Source of the DNA: Streptomyces sp. BV286 | Lineage (GTDB): Bacteria; Actinomycetota; Actinomycetes; Streptomycetales; Streptomycetaceae | DNA length: 64,000 nucleotides | Direction of reading: 5' to 3' | Assembly (NCBI RefSeq): GCF_019090165.1 | Contig: NZ_JAHRIB010000023.1 | Coordinates: 62,001 to 126,000 of the forward strand | Part shown: piece after piece, positions 34,547 through 41,985 of the stretch | Numbering within the stretch: the first letter of the stretch is position 1 | How the letters are laid out: each line of letters begins with the position of its first letter | Translations under genes and position numbers: made by a program | The notes under the pieces: model-generated | Told to the model about the DNA's origin: nothing | Databases searched by the model: none | Seen by the model: only the letters and a program-made list of their open reading frames with translations

Positions 34547-35380
34547 ATGGGTGAACGAAAGGGCGACGACGCCCGCCCGGACCGCCGCGCCCCGCACGTG
34601 GGGCGGGCCGTCCCGGCCGGGGGCCCCGGAGCGGCCGCCGGGCCGGTCGCGGGCGGTGGATCCGAACAGCCGTGGGGCCAGGGTGTGTTTCCCGTCACCG
34701 CCGGGAGCGGTGCGGCGGACCCTGCCGAGGAGCGTGCCCTCGCCGCGTTCCGGGCGGCGCGCGACGCGGGGGCGCACGGAGCGGCACGCACCCGGCGCCG
34801 GGACGACTGGCGTCCCGGCGCCGAGCGGCGGCACGGGTGGTCGGTGCGGACGACGCTGGTGGCGCTGGCGGCGAGCGTCACGCTCGGCGGGGTGGCGGTC
34901 GCGGCCATCGGCTCGGGCGGAGCGTCGCGTGACGCGGGCGAGGAGCGGGGCGGGCCCGTACCGGTGAGCAGCACTCCCGCCGACGCCGGTACGAGTGCGG
35001 GCCCCGGCGGGGCCTCGCCCGGTCCGTCCGGATCCGCGCGGGCCGACGGCTCCGGGCGTTCGGACGACGCGTCCGGCCGTCCCTCCGCCGCCGGGGACAC
35101 CGAGGCGCACTGCCGCGCGTACGACTCCGTCAAGAAGAGGGGAAAGGCCCTCGACTCGACCGCCTGGCAGCGTCTGGTCGAGGCCGCGGGCGGTGAGGAG
35201 AACGTCGGGGCGTACTGCGCGGGCCGACAGGACCGCGCGAAAGGTGAGAAGGGCGCCGACAAGGCAAAGTCGGGCAAGTCTGCCGCAACGGAAAAAAGCC
35301 CTGGCAAGGGTGCCAGCAAGAGCGCGAAAGCCGTGAAGAGCGCGAAGCCGACGAAGACCCCGAAGAGCAAGAAAGGCTGA
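34547..35380 (+). CDS. Single-pass membrane protein partnering ECF sigma factor (copy 1)
   Basis: A 277-residue protein. A cytoplasmic Gly/Pro-rich N-terminus contains AEERALAAFRAARDAG, followed by one transmembrane helix at about residues 103-123 (TTLVALAASVTLGGVAVAAIG), a Ser/Gly linker, and a small extracytoplasmic module HCRAYDSVKKRGKALDSTAWQRLVEAAGGEENVGAYCAG with two Cys. The tail is Lys/Ser-rich (KSGKS, KGASKSAKAVKSAKPTKTPKSKKG), suited to binding wall polyanions. The same architecture occurs in the protein at 36369. The topology suits an anti-sigma or sensor role, but no zinc motif is visible. Confidence 0.8.
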   Translation: MGERKGDDARPDRRAPHVGRAVPAGGPGAAAGPVAGGGSEQPWGQGVFPVTAGSGAADPAEERALAAFRAARDAGAHGAARTRRRDDWRPGAERRHGWSVRTTLVALAASVTLGGVAVAAIGSGGASRDAGEERGGPVPVSSTPADAGTSAGPGGASPGPSGSARADGSGRSDDASGRPSAAGDTEAHCRAYDSVKKRGKALDSTAWQRLVEAAGGEENVGAYCAGRQDRAKGEKGADKAKSGKSAATEKSPGKGASKSAKAVKSAKPTKTPKSKKG

Positions 35381-35694
35381 GGAGTCGGGAGCGCCGATCA
35401 TGCCGATGGCAACGACCGGGGCCGCCACCCCCCACAGGAGAGGCCCCGGCCGTCGCGCGGCACGGGCCGCGCGGCGGCCCGTACTTTCCTCAGCGTCGGC
35501 GGTGCGTTTTGTGTCACACCCCTGGCCGGGACGAGGTGGTTGCATGTTGTACGGACATGGACGCGCCCCGGTTTCAAGCCGTAACGTGCATTTCGCGCCG
35601 GATGCGGGGCAGGACCGCAACCATCAACGAGAAACCACGACAGCGAGAAACCGGTCCGCGAGAGCGGCACCGGCCGGGCACAAAAAGGGGCGCG
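35381..35694. other. Intergenic region with terminator and promoter of sigma copy 2
   Basis: A 314-base gap. It contains two hairpins, CCGGGGCC...GGCCCCGG near 35416-35449 and ACGGGCCGC-GCG-GCGGCCCGT at 35462-35482 (9-bp stem, 3-nt loop), probably terminating the first sigma unit. The remaining 200 bases are less G+C-rich (TTTTGTGTCACACC, GGTTGCATGTTGTACGG) and should hold the promoter of the second sigma unit; no consensus could be fixed. Confidence 0.5.
35462..35482 (+). terminator. Terminator hairpin after sigma/membrane pair 1
   Basis: ACGGGCCGC and GCGGCCCGT form a perfect 9-bp stem with a 3-nt loop, 82 bases after the upstream stop codon. Confidence 0.6.
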
Positions 35695-36369
35695 GTGCTG
35701 GGGGACGACGCGGAGCTGACCGCCGCGGTGCTTGCCGCACAGTACGGGGACGAGACCGCGTTCCGGACTGTGTACCGAGCCGTGCACCCACGGCTCCTGG
35801 GATACGTACGGACGCTGGTCGGTGAGCCGGACGCCGAGGACGTGACGTCCGAGGCCTGGCTGCAGATAGCCCGGGACCTCGAACGGTTCAGCGGGGACGC
35901 CGACCGCTTCCGCGGCTGGGCGGCCCGGATAGCCCGCAACCGCGCCCTCGACCACATACGCATGCGCGGGCGCCGCCCCGCGTCGGGCGGCGACGAGACC
36001 GAGCTCACGGGCAGGGCCGCCGAGTCCGACACCGCCGGTGAGGCCATCGAGGCCCTCGCCACGGACAGCACCCTCTCCCTCATCGCCCAGCTCCCGCAGG
36101 ACCAGGCGGAGGCCGTCGTGCTGCGTGTCGTCGTCGGCCTCGACGCGAAGACCGCCGCGGACACCCTCGGCAAACGGCCGGGCGCCGTCCGCACGGCGGC
36201 GCACCGCGGTCTGAAACGGCTCGCGGAGCTGATCGGCACGGATCCGGAATCCGTCGGCTCCCTGAGCTCGGTACCTCCGCAGAGACCCCCGCACACGGAA
36301 CCGCGTACCCGCGCGGTGACGTCCGCCGGTGTGACGCATACGCGTATCCGGACGCAGAAGGACATGTGA
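35695..36369 (+). CDS. ECF-type RNA polymerase sigma factor (copy 2 of a duplicated pair)
   Basis: A 224-residue sigma factor with region 2 (GDETAFRTVYRAVHPRLLGYVRTLVGEPDAEDVTSEAWLQIARDL, GWAARIARNRALDHIRMRG) and region 4 (LPQDQAEAVVLRVVVGLDAKTAADTLGKRPGAVRTAAHRGLKRLAELI). Its recognition helix is identical to that of the sigma factor at 33809 over VRTAAHRGLKRLA. AAGGGG lies 4 nt before the GTG; longer in-frame options exist upstream. The C-terminal 40 residues are polar and variable. Its stop overlaps the ATG of the membrane protein gene by one base. Confidence 0.9.
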   Translation: MLGDDAELTAAVLAAQYGDETAFRTVYRAVHPRLLGYVRTLVGEPDAEDVTSEAWLQIARDLERFSGDADRFRGWAARIARNRALDHIRMRGRRPASGGDETELTGRAAESDTAGEAIEALATDSTLSLIAQLPQDQAEAVVLRVVVGLDAKTAADTLGKRPGAVRTAAHRGLKRLAELIGTDPESVGSLSSVPPQRPPHTEPRTRAVTSAGVTHTRIRTQKDM

Positions 36370-37562
36370 TGTCCGACGAGCGCTGCGTCTTCCCGGGGGA
36401 CGACACCCGGCCCCCCGGCCGGTGGCTGGACCGCGACGCGGCGGAGCGGCTGCTGCGGGGAGAGCCCGTCGAAGCCGCCGACGCCGCCACCCGCGCCCAG
36501 GCCGACCGCCTCGCGCAGGCCCTCGGCTCGCTGGGCGCGATGCCCGCCGTGACCGCGCCGACCAGCACCGAACTGCCGGGCGAGGCCGCCGCGTTGGCCG
36601 CCTTCCGGAAGGCCCGAAACGGAATGAACGGTGAGCAGGCGAGCCTCGGGCCCGCCGCCCGTACGCGCTCCTCGGCACCCTTCCCGTCCCCGGGCGCCTC
36701 CTCGGACGCGGGCCTCATCCACCTCGGCCGCCCCGCGCCGGACCGCCGCGCCCCCTCTTTCTGGGGCCGCCCGGTGCGCTACGGCCTCGCCGCCGCGCTG
36801 GCCGCCGGGATGATCGGCGGAGTCGCGATGGCCGCCACCGCCGGTGTGCTGGCCTTCGGCGGCGGTGAACCGGAACCCGGAGCGTCCCCGACGGTTTCCG
36901 TCACCCCGGAGCGCCCGCTCCCGTCGCCGCCCCCCGACAGACCCCGGGACGTCCCACGGCCCGAAGGCAGCGCCGGCGCCCCGGCCGACGGGAACACCAC
37001 CCCGCGTGGCGACTCCCGCGGGGACAAGGGCACGGGCGCGGAGCCCGGCTCCGGCGACGGCCGGCGCGAGAACCGCCGGGCTCAGCACTGGGCCGCGATC
37101 GTGTCGGCCTGCCGGGACGACCGCGACGGCAAGAACCTCGAAGCGGAGCGCAGACGCAGCCTGGAGGACGCGGCGCACGGCGCCGAGCAGGTGAAGAAGT
37201 ACTGCAAGAACCTCCTGCAGAACTGGAGTCGCCGCCACTCCGGCGACTGGGGCGACCCCCGGTCCGGGCACGGCGATCCGGGCAGGGACCACAGCGGCAG
37301 GGGCGACGGGCACGGCGATGACGGCGGCGGAGGCCGCGGAGACGATGACGGCGGCGGAGGCCGTGGTGACGGCGGCGGAGGCCGTGGAGACGATGACGGC
37401 CGCGACCGCGGTCACAGCGGCTCGCGCACGCTCCGGGGCGACGGGGCCAGGACCCACCGCGACGACGCGGCCGCCGGGCCCACGGGCTCCGTCTCCGCCC
37501 TGCCCTCGGTGCCGCAGGCCCCCGTACGCACCCCGGAACCGCACGTCAGCGCCCTGTCGTAA
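36369..37562 (+). CDS. Single-pass membrane protein partnering ECF sigma factor (copy 2)
   Basis: A 397-residue protein with a cytoplasmic N-terminus containing RWLDRDAAERLLRGEPVEA (a motif common in Streptomyces sigma-linked membrane proteins) and GEAAALAAFRKARNG, one transmembrane helix at about 140-162, a Pro linker, and an extracytoplasmic module WAAIVSACRDDRDGKNLEAERRRSLEDAAHGAEQVKKYCKNL like that of copy 1. A Gly/Asp/Arg repeat tail follows. AAGGA lies about 6 nt before the ATG, and translation is coupled to the sigma gene (TGATG). An anti-sigma or sensor role is inferred from context. Confidence 0.82.
   Translation: MSDERCVFPGDDTRPPGRWLDRDAAERLLRGEPVEAADAATRAQADRLAQALGSLGAMPAVTAPTSTELPGEAAALAAFRKARNGMNGEQASLGPAARTRSSAPFPSPGASSDAGLIHLGRPAPDRRAPSFWGRPVRYGLAAALAAGMIGGVAMAATAGVLAFGGGEPEPGASPTVSVTPERPLPSPPPDRPRDVPRPEGSAGAPADGNTTPRGDSRGDKGTGAEPGSGDGRRENRRAQHWAAIVSACRDDRDGKNLEAERRRSLEDAAHGAEQVKKYCKNLLQNWSRRHSGDWGDPRSGHGDPGRDHSGRGDGHGDDGGGGRGDDDGGGGRGDGGGGRGDDDGRDRGHSGSRTLRGDGARTHRDDAAAGPTGSVSALPSVPQAPVRTPEPHVSALS
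37320..37394 (+). repeat. In-frame tandem repeat encoding GGGGRGDDD-type units
   Basis: Three units of 27, 21 and 27 bases starting GACGGCGGCGGAGGCCG encode the low-complexity Gly/Arg/Asp tail of the sigma-associated membrane protein. The unit length is a multiple of three, so copy-number change would keep the frame. Confidence 0.8.
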
Positions 37563-37748
37563 CCTCCGGACCGGCCCGCCTCCAGGCCCTCGTCGCGTGC
37601 CTGAACTGCGGATTCGCCCCGGAGTCCGGCCCCGGCCTCCCGGGTGTGACGTTTTCAGCCGCCCCGGCGCAGTAGTAAGCGAGCCGACTGGTCATCGGCT
37701 GTCGCACGAGCCGGGAGTTCCCCCCGTACTCACGGCTCTGTGCACAAG

Positions 37749-37785
37749 GCGCGGGCGGGACACGTTCCCCCGGTCCCGCCCGCGC
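37749..37785. terminator. Bidirectional terminator
   Basis: GCGCGGGCGGGAC and GTCCCGCCCGCGC form a perfect 13-bp stem with an 11-nt loop between convergent genes (sigma-linked membrane protein and L,D-transpeptidase). Confidence 0.85.
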
Positions 37786-37810
37786 CCGCATCTTTCCGGC
37801 CACCGGGCGG

Positions 37811-38686
37811 TCACCAGGAGACGACGACCCTGTCGCCGTTCCTCACCTGCGCGAACAGCGAAGCGATCTTCCCCTCGTCCCGTACGTTCACGCAGCCGTG
37901 CGAGGCCCCGTAGTAGCCCGTCGCCGCGAAGTCCGAGGAGTAGTGGACCGCCTGGCCGCCGCTGAAGAACAGCGCGTACGGCATGGGCGAGTCGTAGAGC
38001 GTCGACACATGGTGCCGCGACTTGAAGTAGACGTTGAAGACACCCTCGCGGGTGGGTGTGGACTGCGAACCGAACCGCACGTCCATCGTCGAGACGGTAC
38101 GGCCGTCGATCATCCAGCGCAGGGTGCGGCTGGTCTTGCTGACGCACAGCACCCGGCCGGTCATGCAGCGCGGATCGGGTTTCGCGGCCGGCTGGCCGCC
38201 GGACGCGTAGAGCTCCCACCTGCCCGGCTCGCGGGTCATCCGCAGCAGCCGCTGCCAGGTCACCGAGTCCGTCCTCCCGGTCCTCGGCAGGCCCCGCTTT
38301 CCCTGGAAGCCCTTCACCGCGGTGACCGTCGAGGAGTCGTACGTCCCCGTCGGCCCCTCGAACAGCCACTGGACCTGACGCAGCCGGGCCTGCAACTCCC
38401 GCACGTCCCTGCTCCGGTCGCCCCGCGACCACAGGACCTTCGGCTCGGGCCGCTCAGCGGGTTTCTTCCGCGCGGGACTCCTCTCGGCCGGCTTCTTCTC
38501 CGGCTTCTCCCCGGCGGGCTCCGGGGGTTTCGCGTCGGCGGGGGAGCGGCCGGCCGGCGACGACGCGCCACCCGGTGACCCGCTCGCCGACGGCTCGACG
38601 CTCTGGATGGTGCATCCGCTCACCGCGGCCAGCGCCGCCAATGCCGTCGCCGCCGCGACTGTTCTCCACATGCCTGGTGTACGCAT
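37811..38686 (-). CDS. L,D-transpeptidase (YkuD) lipoprotein with peptidoglycan-binding domain
   Basis: A 291-residue lipoprotein making 3-3 peptidoglycan crosslinks or attaching proteins to the wall. The lipobox is AAVSGC, with Cys25 as the lipidation site. A Pro/Lys/Glu-rich linker is followed by a PG_binding_1 domain (SRDVRELQARLRQVQWLFEGPTGTYDSSTVTAVKGFQ) and the YkuD domain, ending HYSSDFAATGYYGASHGCVNVRD with catalytic Cys265 in SHGCVN. GGGGGG lies 6 nt before the ATG. The first Met is used; a second is 5 codons in. It sits amid several wall-active genes and convergent to the sigma pair. Confidence 0.93.
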   Translation of the reverse strand: MRTPGMWRTVAAATALAALAAVSGCTIQSVEPSASGSPGGASSPAGRSPADAKPPEPAGEKPEKKPAERSPARKKPAERPEPKVLWSRGDRSRDVRELQARLRQVQWLFEGPTGTYDSSTVTAVKGFQGKRGLPRTGRTDSVTWQRLLRMTREPGRWELYASGGQPAAKPDPRCMTGRVLCVSKTSRTLRWMIDGRTVSTMDVRFGSQSTPTREGVFNVYFKSRHHVSTLYDSPMPYALFFSGGQAVHYSSDFAATGYYGASHGCVNVRDEGKIASLFAQVRNGDRVVVSW

Positions 38687-38864
38687 CCGAACCCCCCGCT
38701 GCTCACCGAACCGGTTCTTCGGTGGGCCGTCGACGACGCCGGCGATGTGCCGTGGTGCCGTCTGAGATGGTTCCCGCGCGCGCCTGGTTGCGAACTACGC
38801 GGCGTTGTCGTGCGCGAGACCCGCCCAGGCTGCGAGGAAGTTCCCCCGTGCGAGACTTCACCCC

Positions 38865-39518
38865 ATGCTGGGCATAACCGACCTCCCCACCTATCTCGTG
38901 GGGCTCGTGCTGATCGTGCTGCTGCCGGGGCCGAACTCGCTGTACGTGCTGTCCGTCGCCGCGCGGCGCGGCATCCGGACCGGATACCGGGCCTCCGCGG
39001 GGGTCTGGTGCGGTGACGCCGTGCTGATGACGCTGTCGGCGGCCGGTGTCGCGTCGCTGCTGCAGGCCAACGCCCTGCTGTTCGGGATCGTGAAGTACGC
39101 GGGAGCCGGTTATCTGGCCTGGCTGGCCTTCGGGATGCTGCGGACCGCCCGGGACATGTGGCGCAGCCGTCGGGAACCGGGCGGCACGGAGGAGGCCCCC
39201 TCGCCGGCCGCCGAGGAGCGGCCCTTCCGGCGGGCGCTCGTCATCAGCCTGTTCAACCCGAAGGCGATCCTGTTCTTCGTCGCCTTCTTCGTGCAGTTCG
39301 TGGATCCCGGATACGCGTATCCGGCCCTGTCCTTCGTCGTGCTCGGTGTCTTCGCCCAGCTGGCGAGCTTCCTCTACCTCAGCGCGCTGATCTTCGGCGG
39401 GACCAGACTGGCGGCGGCCTTCCGGCGGCGCAGGCGGCTCTCCGCGGGCGCCACCTCCGCCGCCGGCGCCCTCTTCCTGGGTTTCGCCGTGAAGCTCTCG
39501 GTCTCCAGCTCCGCCTAG
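38865..39518 (+). CDS. LysE/RhtB-family amino acid exporter (LeuE-like)
   Basis: A 217-residue membrane protein of the LysE superfamily with about six helices. Signatures are VLLPGPNSLYVLSVAARRGIRTGYRASAG, YAGAGYLAWLAFGMLR and the central SLFNPKAILFFVAFFVQFVDP, which best matches leucine-efflux LeuE proteins. It is expected to export hydrophobic amino acids with proton antiport. The ATG at 38865 is preferred since the helix pattern begins right after it; no good SD is present. It lies next to the convergent monooxygenase gene, 9 bases between stops. Confidence 0.88.
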   Translation: MLGITDLPTYLVGLVLIVLLPGPNSLYVLSVAARRGIRTGYRASAGVWCGDAVLMTLSAAGVASLLQANALLFGIVKYAGAGYLAWLAFGMLRTARDMWRSRREPGGTEEAPSPAAEERPFRRALVISLFNPKAILFFVAFFVQFVDPGYAYPALSFVVLGVFAQLASFLYLSALIFGGTRLAAAFRRRRRLSAGATSAAGALFLGFAVKLSVSSSA

Positions 39519-39527
39519 GCCCTGCCG

Positions 39528-41009
39528 TCACCTTCCCGTCTGCCGGGCGGGGCCGCCGAGTCCCACGAGTGCCGCGTACTCCGCCAGCCCGTGTGCCGTC
39601 CGGCCCGCCCAGCCCACGTGGGCGTCGGGGCGGACGAGGAACACCCCGGAGCCGTACGCCTCGTACGCGGGGATACGGACCGTGCGGGCGCCGGGGAGAT
39701 CCGGCACACCCGTGTCCGTGCCGACGGTGAGCAGCGTCCAGTGCGGGCCCCGGAAGGCGTCGAAGAGGCGTACTCCGGCGCGGATGCCGTCCGGTGCCCG
39801 GTCGCCCGCCCGGAGGGTGCCCTCGGGCAGGTCCGTGCGGGTCTCCACCGCGAGCGCGGTGCCCCGGTAGCCGAGGCCGAGCTGCTGGGTGGCCGCGCCG
39901 CGCCGGACCTCGCCGCGGTGGACGCCGGTGGAGAGGCCGAGCATCCGCGCGGCCACGGGCAGCCGCTCCTCCTCGTACGAGTCGAGGAGGGCGGCCGGGG
40001 CACCTTCCCGCAGTACGGCCGCGAGCTTCCAGCCCAGGTTGTAGGCGTCCTGGACACTGGTGTTGAGGCCCTGGCCGCCCGCGGGCGAGTGGACGTGGGC
40101 CGCGTCGCCCGCCAGGAAGACCCGGCCCTCCCGGAAGCGGTCCGCCATCGCCGCACGCGGCCGGAAGTCGGACGCCCAGCGGACCTCGGTCACGTCGTCC
40201 GGGGCGAGATGCGTCCGCGTGGCGACCAGCTTGCGGATGCCGTCGAGGGACAGGTCCGGCTGGGTGGCCGGATCCGTGAAGTTGCCCATCAGCTGGAAGT
40301 CCTGCGTGTGCGGCAGCGGGCAGATCGCCAGGAAGCCCTCGCCTCCGGCGGGCGGGAAGACGTGCCAGTTGTCGCGGTCGAGCCCGGTCACCCGGATGTC
40401 CGCGACCAGGGTCGGAGCCGGGTCCACGGTCTCACCGGTCATCGTGATGCCCAGGGCCCGCCGCACGGCCGAGCGGCCGCCGTCCGCGGCGACGGCCCAG
40501 CGGGCGCGCACCGGGGCGCCGGAGCCGAAGCGGGCCGTCACACCGTCGGTGTCCTGTTCGACGCCGACCAGCTCCCGGCCGAAGGCGACGCTCCCGCCCA
40601 GCTCCGCCAGGCGCGCGGCCAGGATCGACTGCGTCCGCCACTGCGGCACCATCCACGGGCCGCCCGCGTACGGTTCGGCCTCCGTCGCCTCCGTCTCGTC
40701 GAACATGCGGTGCTCGCCCTGGCGCCGCCCGTCCTGCCAGACCATTCCGACGGGGTACACGCCGCCCGCCGCCCGGATCGCGTCCAGTACGCCGAGGTCG
40801 TCGAAGACCTCCATCGTGCGGGGCTGGATCCCCTTGCCCCGCGAGCCGGGGAAGAGCGCGGCGGACCGCTCGACGACGAGTGCGCGCACCCCGCGCCGGG
40901 CGAGGTCGAGGGCGAGCGTGAGTCCGGTGGGCCCCGCGCCCACGATCAGGACGTCGGTCGTCGTGGCGTCCGGAACGCCGTCCATTTCCTTAACGCTGTT
41001 AAGTTTCAT
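39528..41009 (-). CDS. FAD-dependent aromatic hydroxylase / antibiotic-type monooxygenase
   Basis: A 493-residue class A flavoprotein monooxygenase of the PHBH/TetX/Rox group: VLIVGAGPTGLTLALDLARRG (FAD ADP-binding), ADGGRSAVRRALG (DG motif), and FLAGDAAHVHSPAGGQGLNTSVQDAYNLGWKLA (GD motif). The C-terminal thioredoxin-like domain of about 110 residues (GDRAPDG...LTVGTDTG...FLVRPDAHVGWAG) is as in drug- and polyketide-modifying hydroxylases. AAGGGG lies 10 nt before the ATG. It is divergent from a tetracycline-repressor-like gene and carries an operator over its first codons, so it is probably induced by the compound it modifies. The substrate is unknown. Confidence 0.88.
   Translation of the reverse strand: MKLNSVKEMDGVPDATTTDVLIVGAGPTGLTLALDLARRGVRALVVERSAALFPGSRGKGIQPRTMEVFDDLGVLDAIRAAGGVYPVGMVWQDGRRQGEHRMFDETEATEAEPYAGGPWMVPQWRTQSILAARLAELGGSVAFGRELVGVEQDTDGVTARFGSGAPVRARWAVAADGGRSAVRRALGITMTGETVDPAPTLVADIRVTGLDRDNWHVFPPAGGEGFLAICPLPHTQDFQLMGNFTDPATQPDLSLDGIRKLVATRTHLAPDDVTEVRWASDFRPRAAMADRFREGRVFLAGDAAHVHSPAGGQGLNTSVQDAYNLGWKLAAVLREGAPAALLDSYEEERLPVAARMLGLSTGVHRGEVRRGAATQQLGLGYRGTALAVETRTDLPEGTLRAGDRAPDGIRAGVRLFDAFRGPHWTLLTVGTDTGVPDLPGARTVRIPAYEAYGSGVFLVRPDAHVGWAGRTAHGLAEYAALVGLGGPARQTGR
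40989..41003. promoter_or_regulatory. TetR operator (CTTAAC-N3-GTTAAG), inside monooxygenase start
   Basis: CTTAACGCTGTTAAG is a perfect 6-3-6 inverted repeat lying over codons 3-7 of the monooxygenase gene. A second copy is 35 bp away, centre to centre. Confidence 0.75.
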
Positions 41010-41023
41010 ACGCCGAGGATCCC

Positions 41024-41038
41024 CTTAACGTTGTTAAG
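41024..41038. promoter_or_regulatory. TetR operator (CTTAAC-N3-GTTAAG), intergenic
   Basis: CTTAACGTTGTTAAG is the second perfect 6-3-6 copy, in the divergent promoter region just upstream of the -35 area of the TetR gene. Confidence 0.75.
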
Positions 41039-41060
41039 CTGTCAAGGGGGAACCGCCGGA

Positions 41061-41066
41061 TAGGGT
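41061..41066 (+). promoter_or_regulatory. Putative -10 box of leaderless TetR gene
   Basis: TAGGGT lies 6 nt before the GTG at 41073, which has no SD; CTGTCA at 41039-41044 could be the -35 (16-bp spacer). Confidence 0.5.
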
Positions 41067-41072
41067 GCGACC

Positions 41073-41714
41073 GTGGCTGTGGGAAAGATCGACCGAGCGC
41101 TGGTGGCCGACACGGCGCTGCGTCTGCTGAACGAGACCGGCCTCGACGGCCTCAGCCTGCGTGCCATCGCCAAGGAGCTGGACGTCAAGGCTCCCGCCCT
41201 CTACTGGCACTTCAAGGACAAACAGGCGCTGCTGGACGAGATGGCGACGGAGATGTACCGCAGGATGGTCGCCGCTGCCCCGGTCGCCCCGGACACCCCG
41301 TGGCGCGAGCGGCTCCTGACGGCCAACCGCGGTCTGCGCACGGCACTCCTGAGCTACCGCGACGGCGCCAGGGTCTTCAGTGGCTCCCGCTTCACCGGCA
41401 CCGAGCACGCCGTCGAGATGGAGGAGAACCTGCGCGCCTTCCTGGCCGCCGGGTTCACCCTCCGGCAGGCGGTGCGCGCCACCACCACCGCGTATCTGTT
41501 CACGCTCGGCTTCGTCACCGAGGAGCAGGGCGTGCATCCCCTGCCGGGGGAGCGCCGAGAGGGGTACGACCTGTCCGAGCGTGCCGAACTGCTCGCCGGG
41601 TTCCCCCTGTCGGCGGCCGCGGGCGCGGAGATCTTCGAGGGCTACGACGAGCGGTTCGAGGAAGGGCTCATGCTGCTGCTCACCGGAATCGAGGCACGCT
41701 GTGGAATCGCCTGA
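41073..41714 (+). CDS. TetR-family repressor of the tetracycline-repressor class
   Basis: A 213-residue regulator that follows classical TetR closely: DRALVADTALRLLNETGLDGLSLRAIAKELDVKAPALYWHFKDKQALLDEM is the DNA-binding domain, and LLSYRDGARVFSGSR...EENLRAFLAAGFTLRQAVRATTTAYLFTLGFVTEEQ the TetR_C core. By this alignment the His equivalent to TetR His64 is kept (YWHFK), but the positions of Asn82, Phe86, His100 and Pro105, which bind tetracycline-Mg, differ (Ala, Leu, Phe, Phe). It should bind the two CTTAAC-N3-GTTAAG palindromes upstream and control itself and the monooxygenase. Confidence 0.93.
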   Translation: MAVGKIDRALVADTALRLLNETGLDGLSLRAIAKELDVKAPALYWHFKDKQALLDEMATEMYRRMVAAAPVAPDTPWRERLLTANRGLRTALLSYRDGARVFSGSRFTGTEHAVEMEENLRAFLAAGFTLRQAVRATTTAYLFTLGFVTEEQGVHPLPGERREGYDLSERAELLAGFPLSAAAGAEIFEGYDERFEEGLMLLLTGIEARCGIA

Positions 41715-41985
41715 GACGCCGCCGCCGGCGGCCGGGGAACCGGCGGGGCGGGAACCGTCCGGCGAGGCGCCCGCCGGACGGAGCGAGGCGCCCGCCGGGG
41801 GGAGCGAGCCGCTCGCCGACTTCGTGCCCGACCCGGCCGCCCGCGCGGAACTCGCCCGCCGGATGTCCGAGCTCGCCGACCTCATCGACGAGGCCGGCGA
41901 CGCGCTCGGCGAGATCCTGGAGGACGTTCAGCGCGGTTTCGACAGCGCCGAGCGCAGCCGCGGGGTGAAGCGGTCCTCGACATAG
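41701..41985 (+). CDS. Small hypothetical protein overlapping TetR and acyltransferase genes
   Basis: A 94-residue frame starting GTG inside the end of the TetR gene (14-base overlap), with GAGG 7 nt upstream. The N-terminal half is a Pro/Ala/Gly/Glu repeat (GEPAGREPSGEAPAGRSEAPAGG). The C-terminal half, PDPAARAELARRMSELADLIDEAGDALGEILEDVQRG, is a plausible amphipathic helix. Its last 58 bases are antisense to the acyltransferase 3' end. Coupling and codon bias favour a real gene, but no family is known to me. Confidence 0.5.
   Translation: MESPETPPPAAGEPAGREPSGEAPAGRSEAPAGGSEPLADFVPDPAARAELARRMSELADLIDEAGDALGEILEDVQRGFDSAERSRGVKRSST

Noticed and set aside
37320..37394. Candidate minisatellite unrelated to coding
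   Set aside because: The repeat is in frame within the sigma-linked membrane protein and encodes its Gly/Asp/Arg tail.
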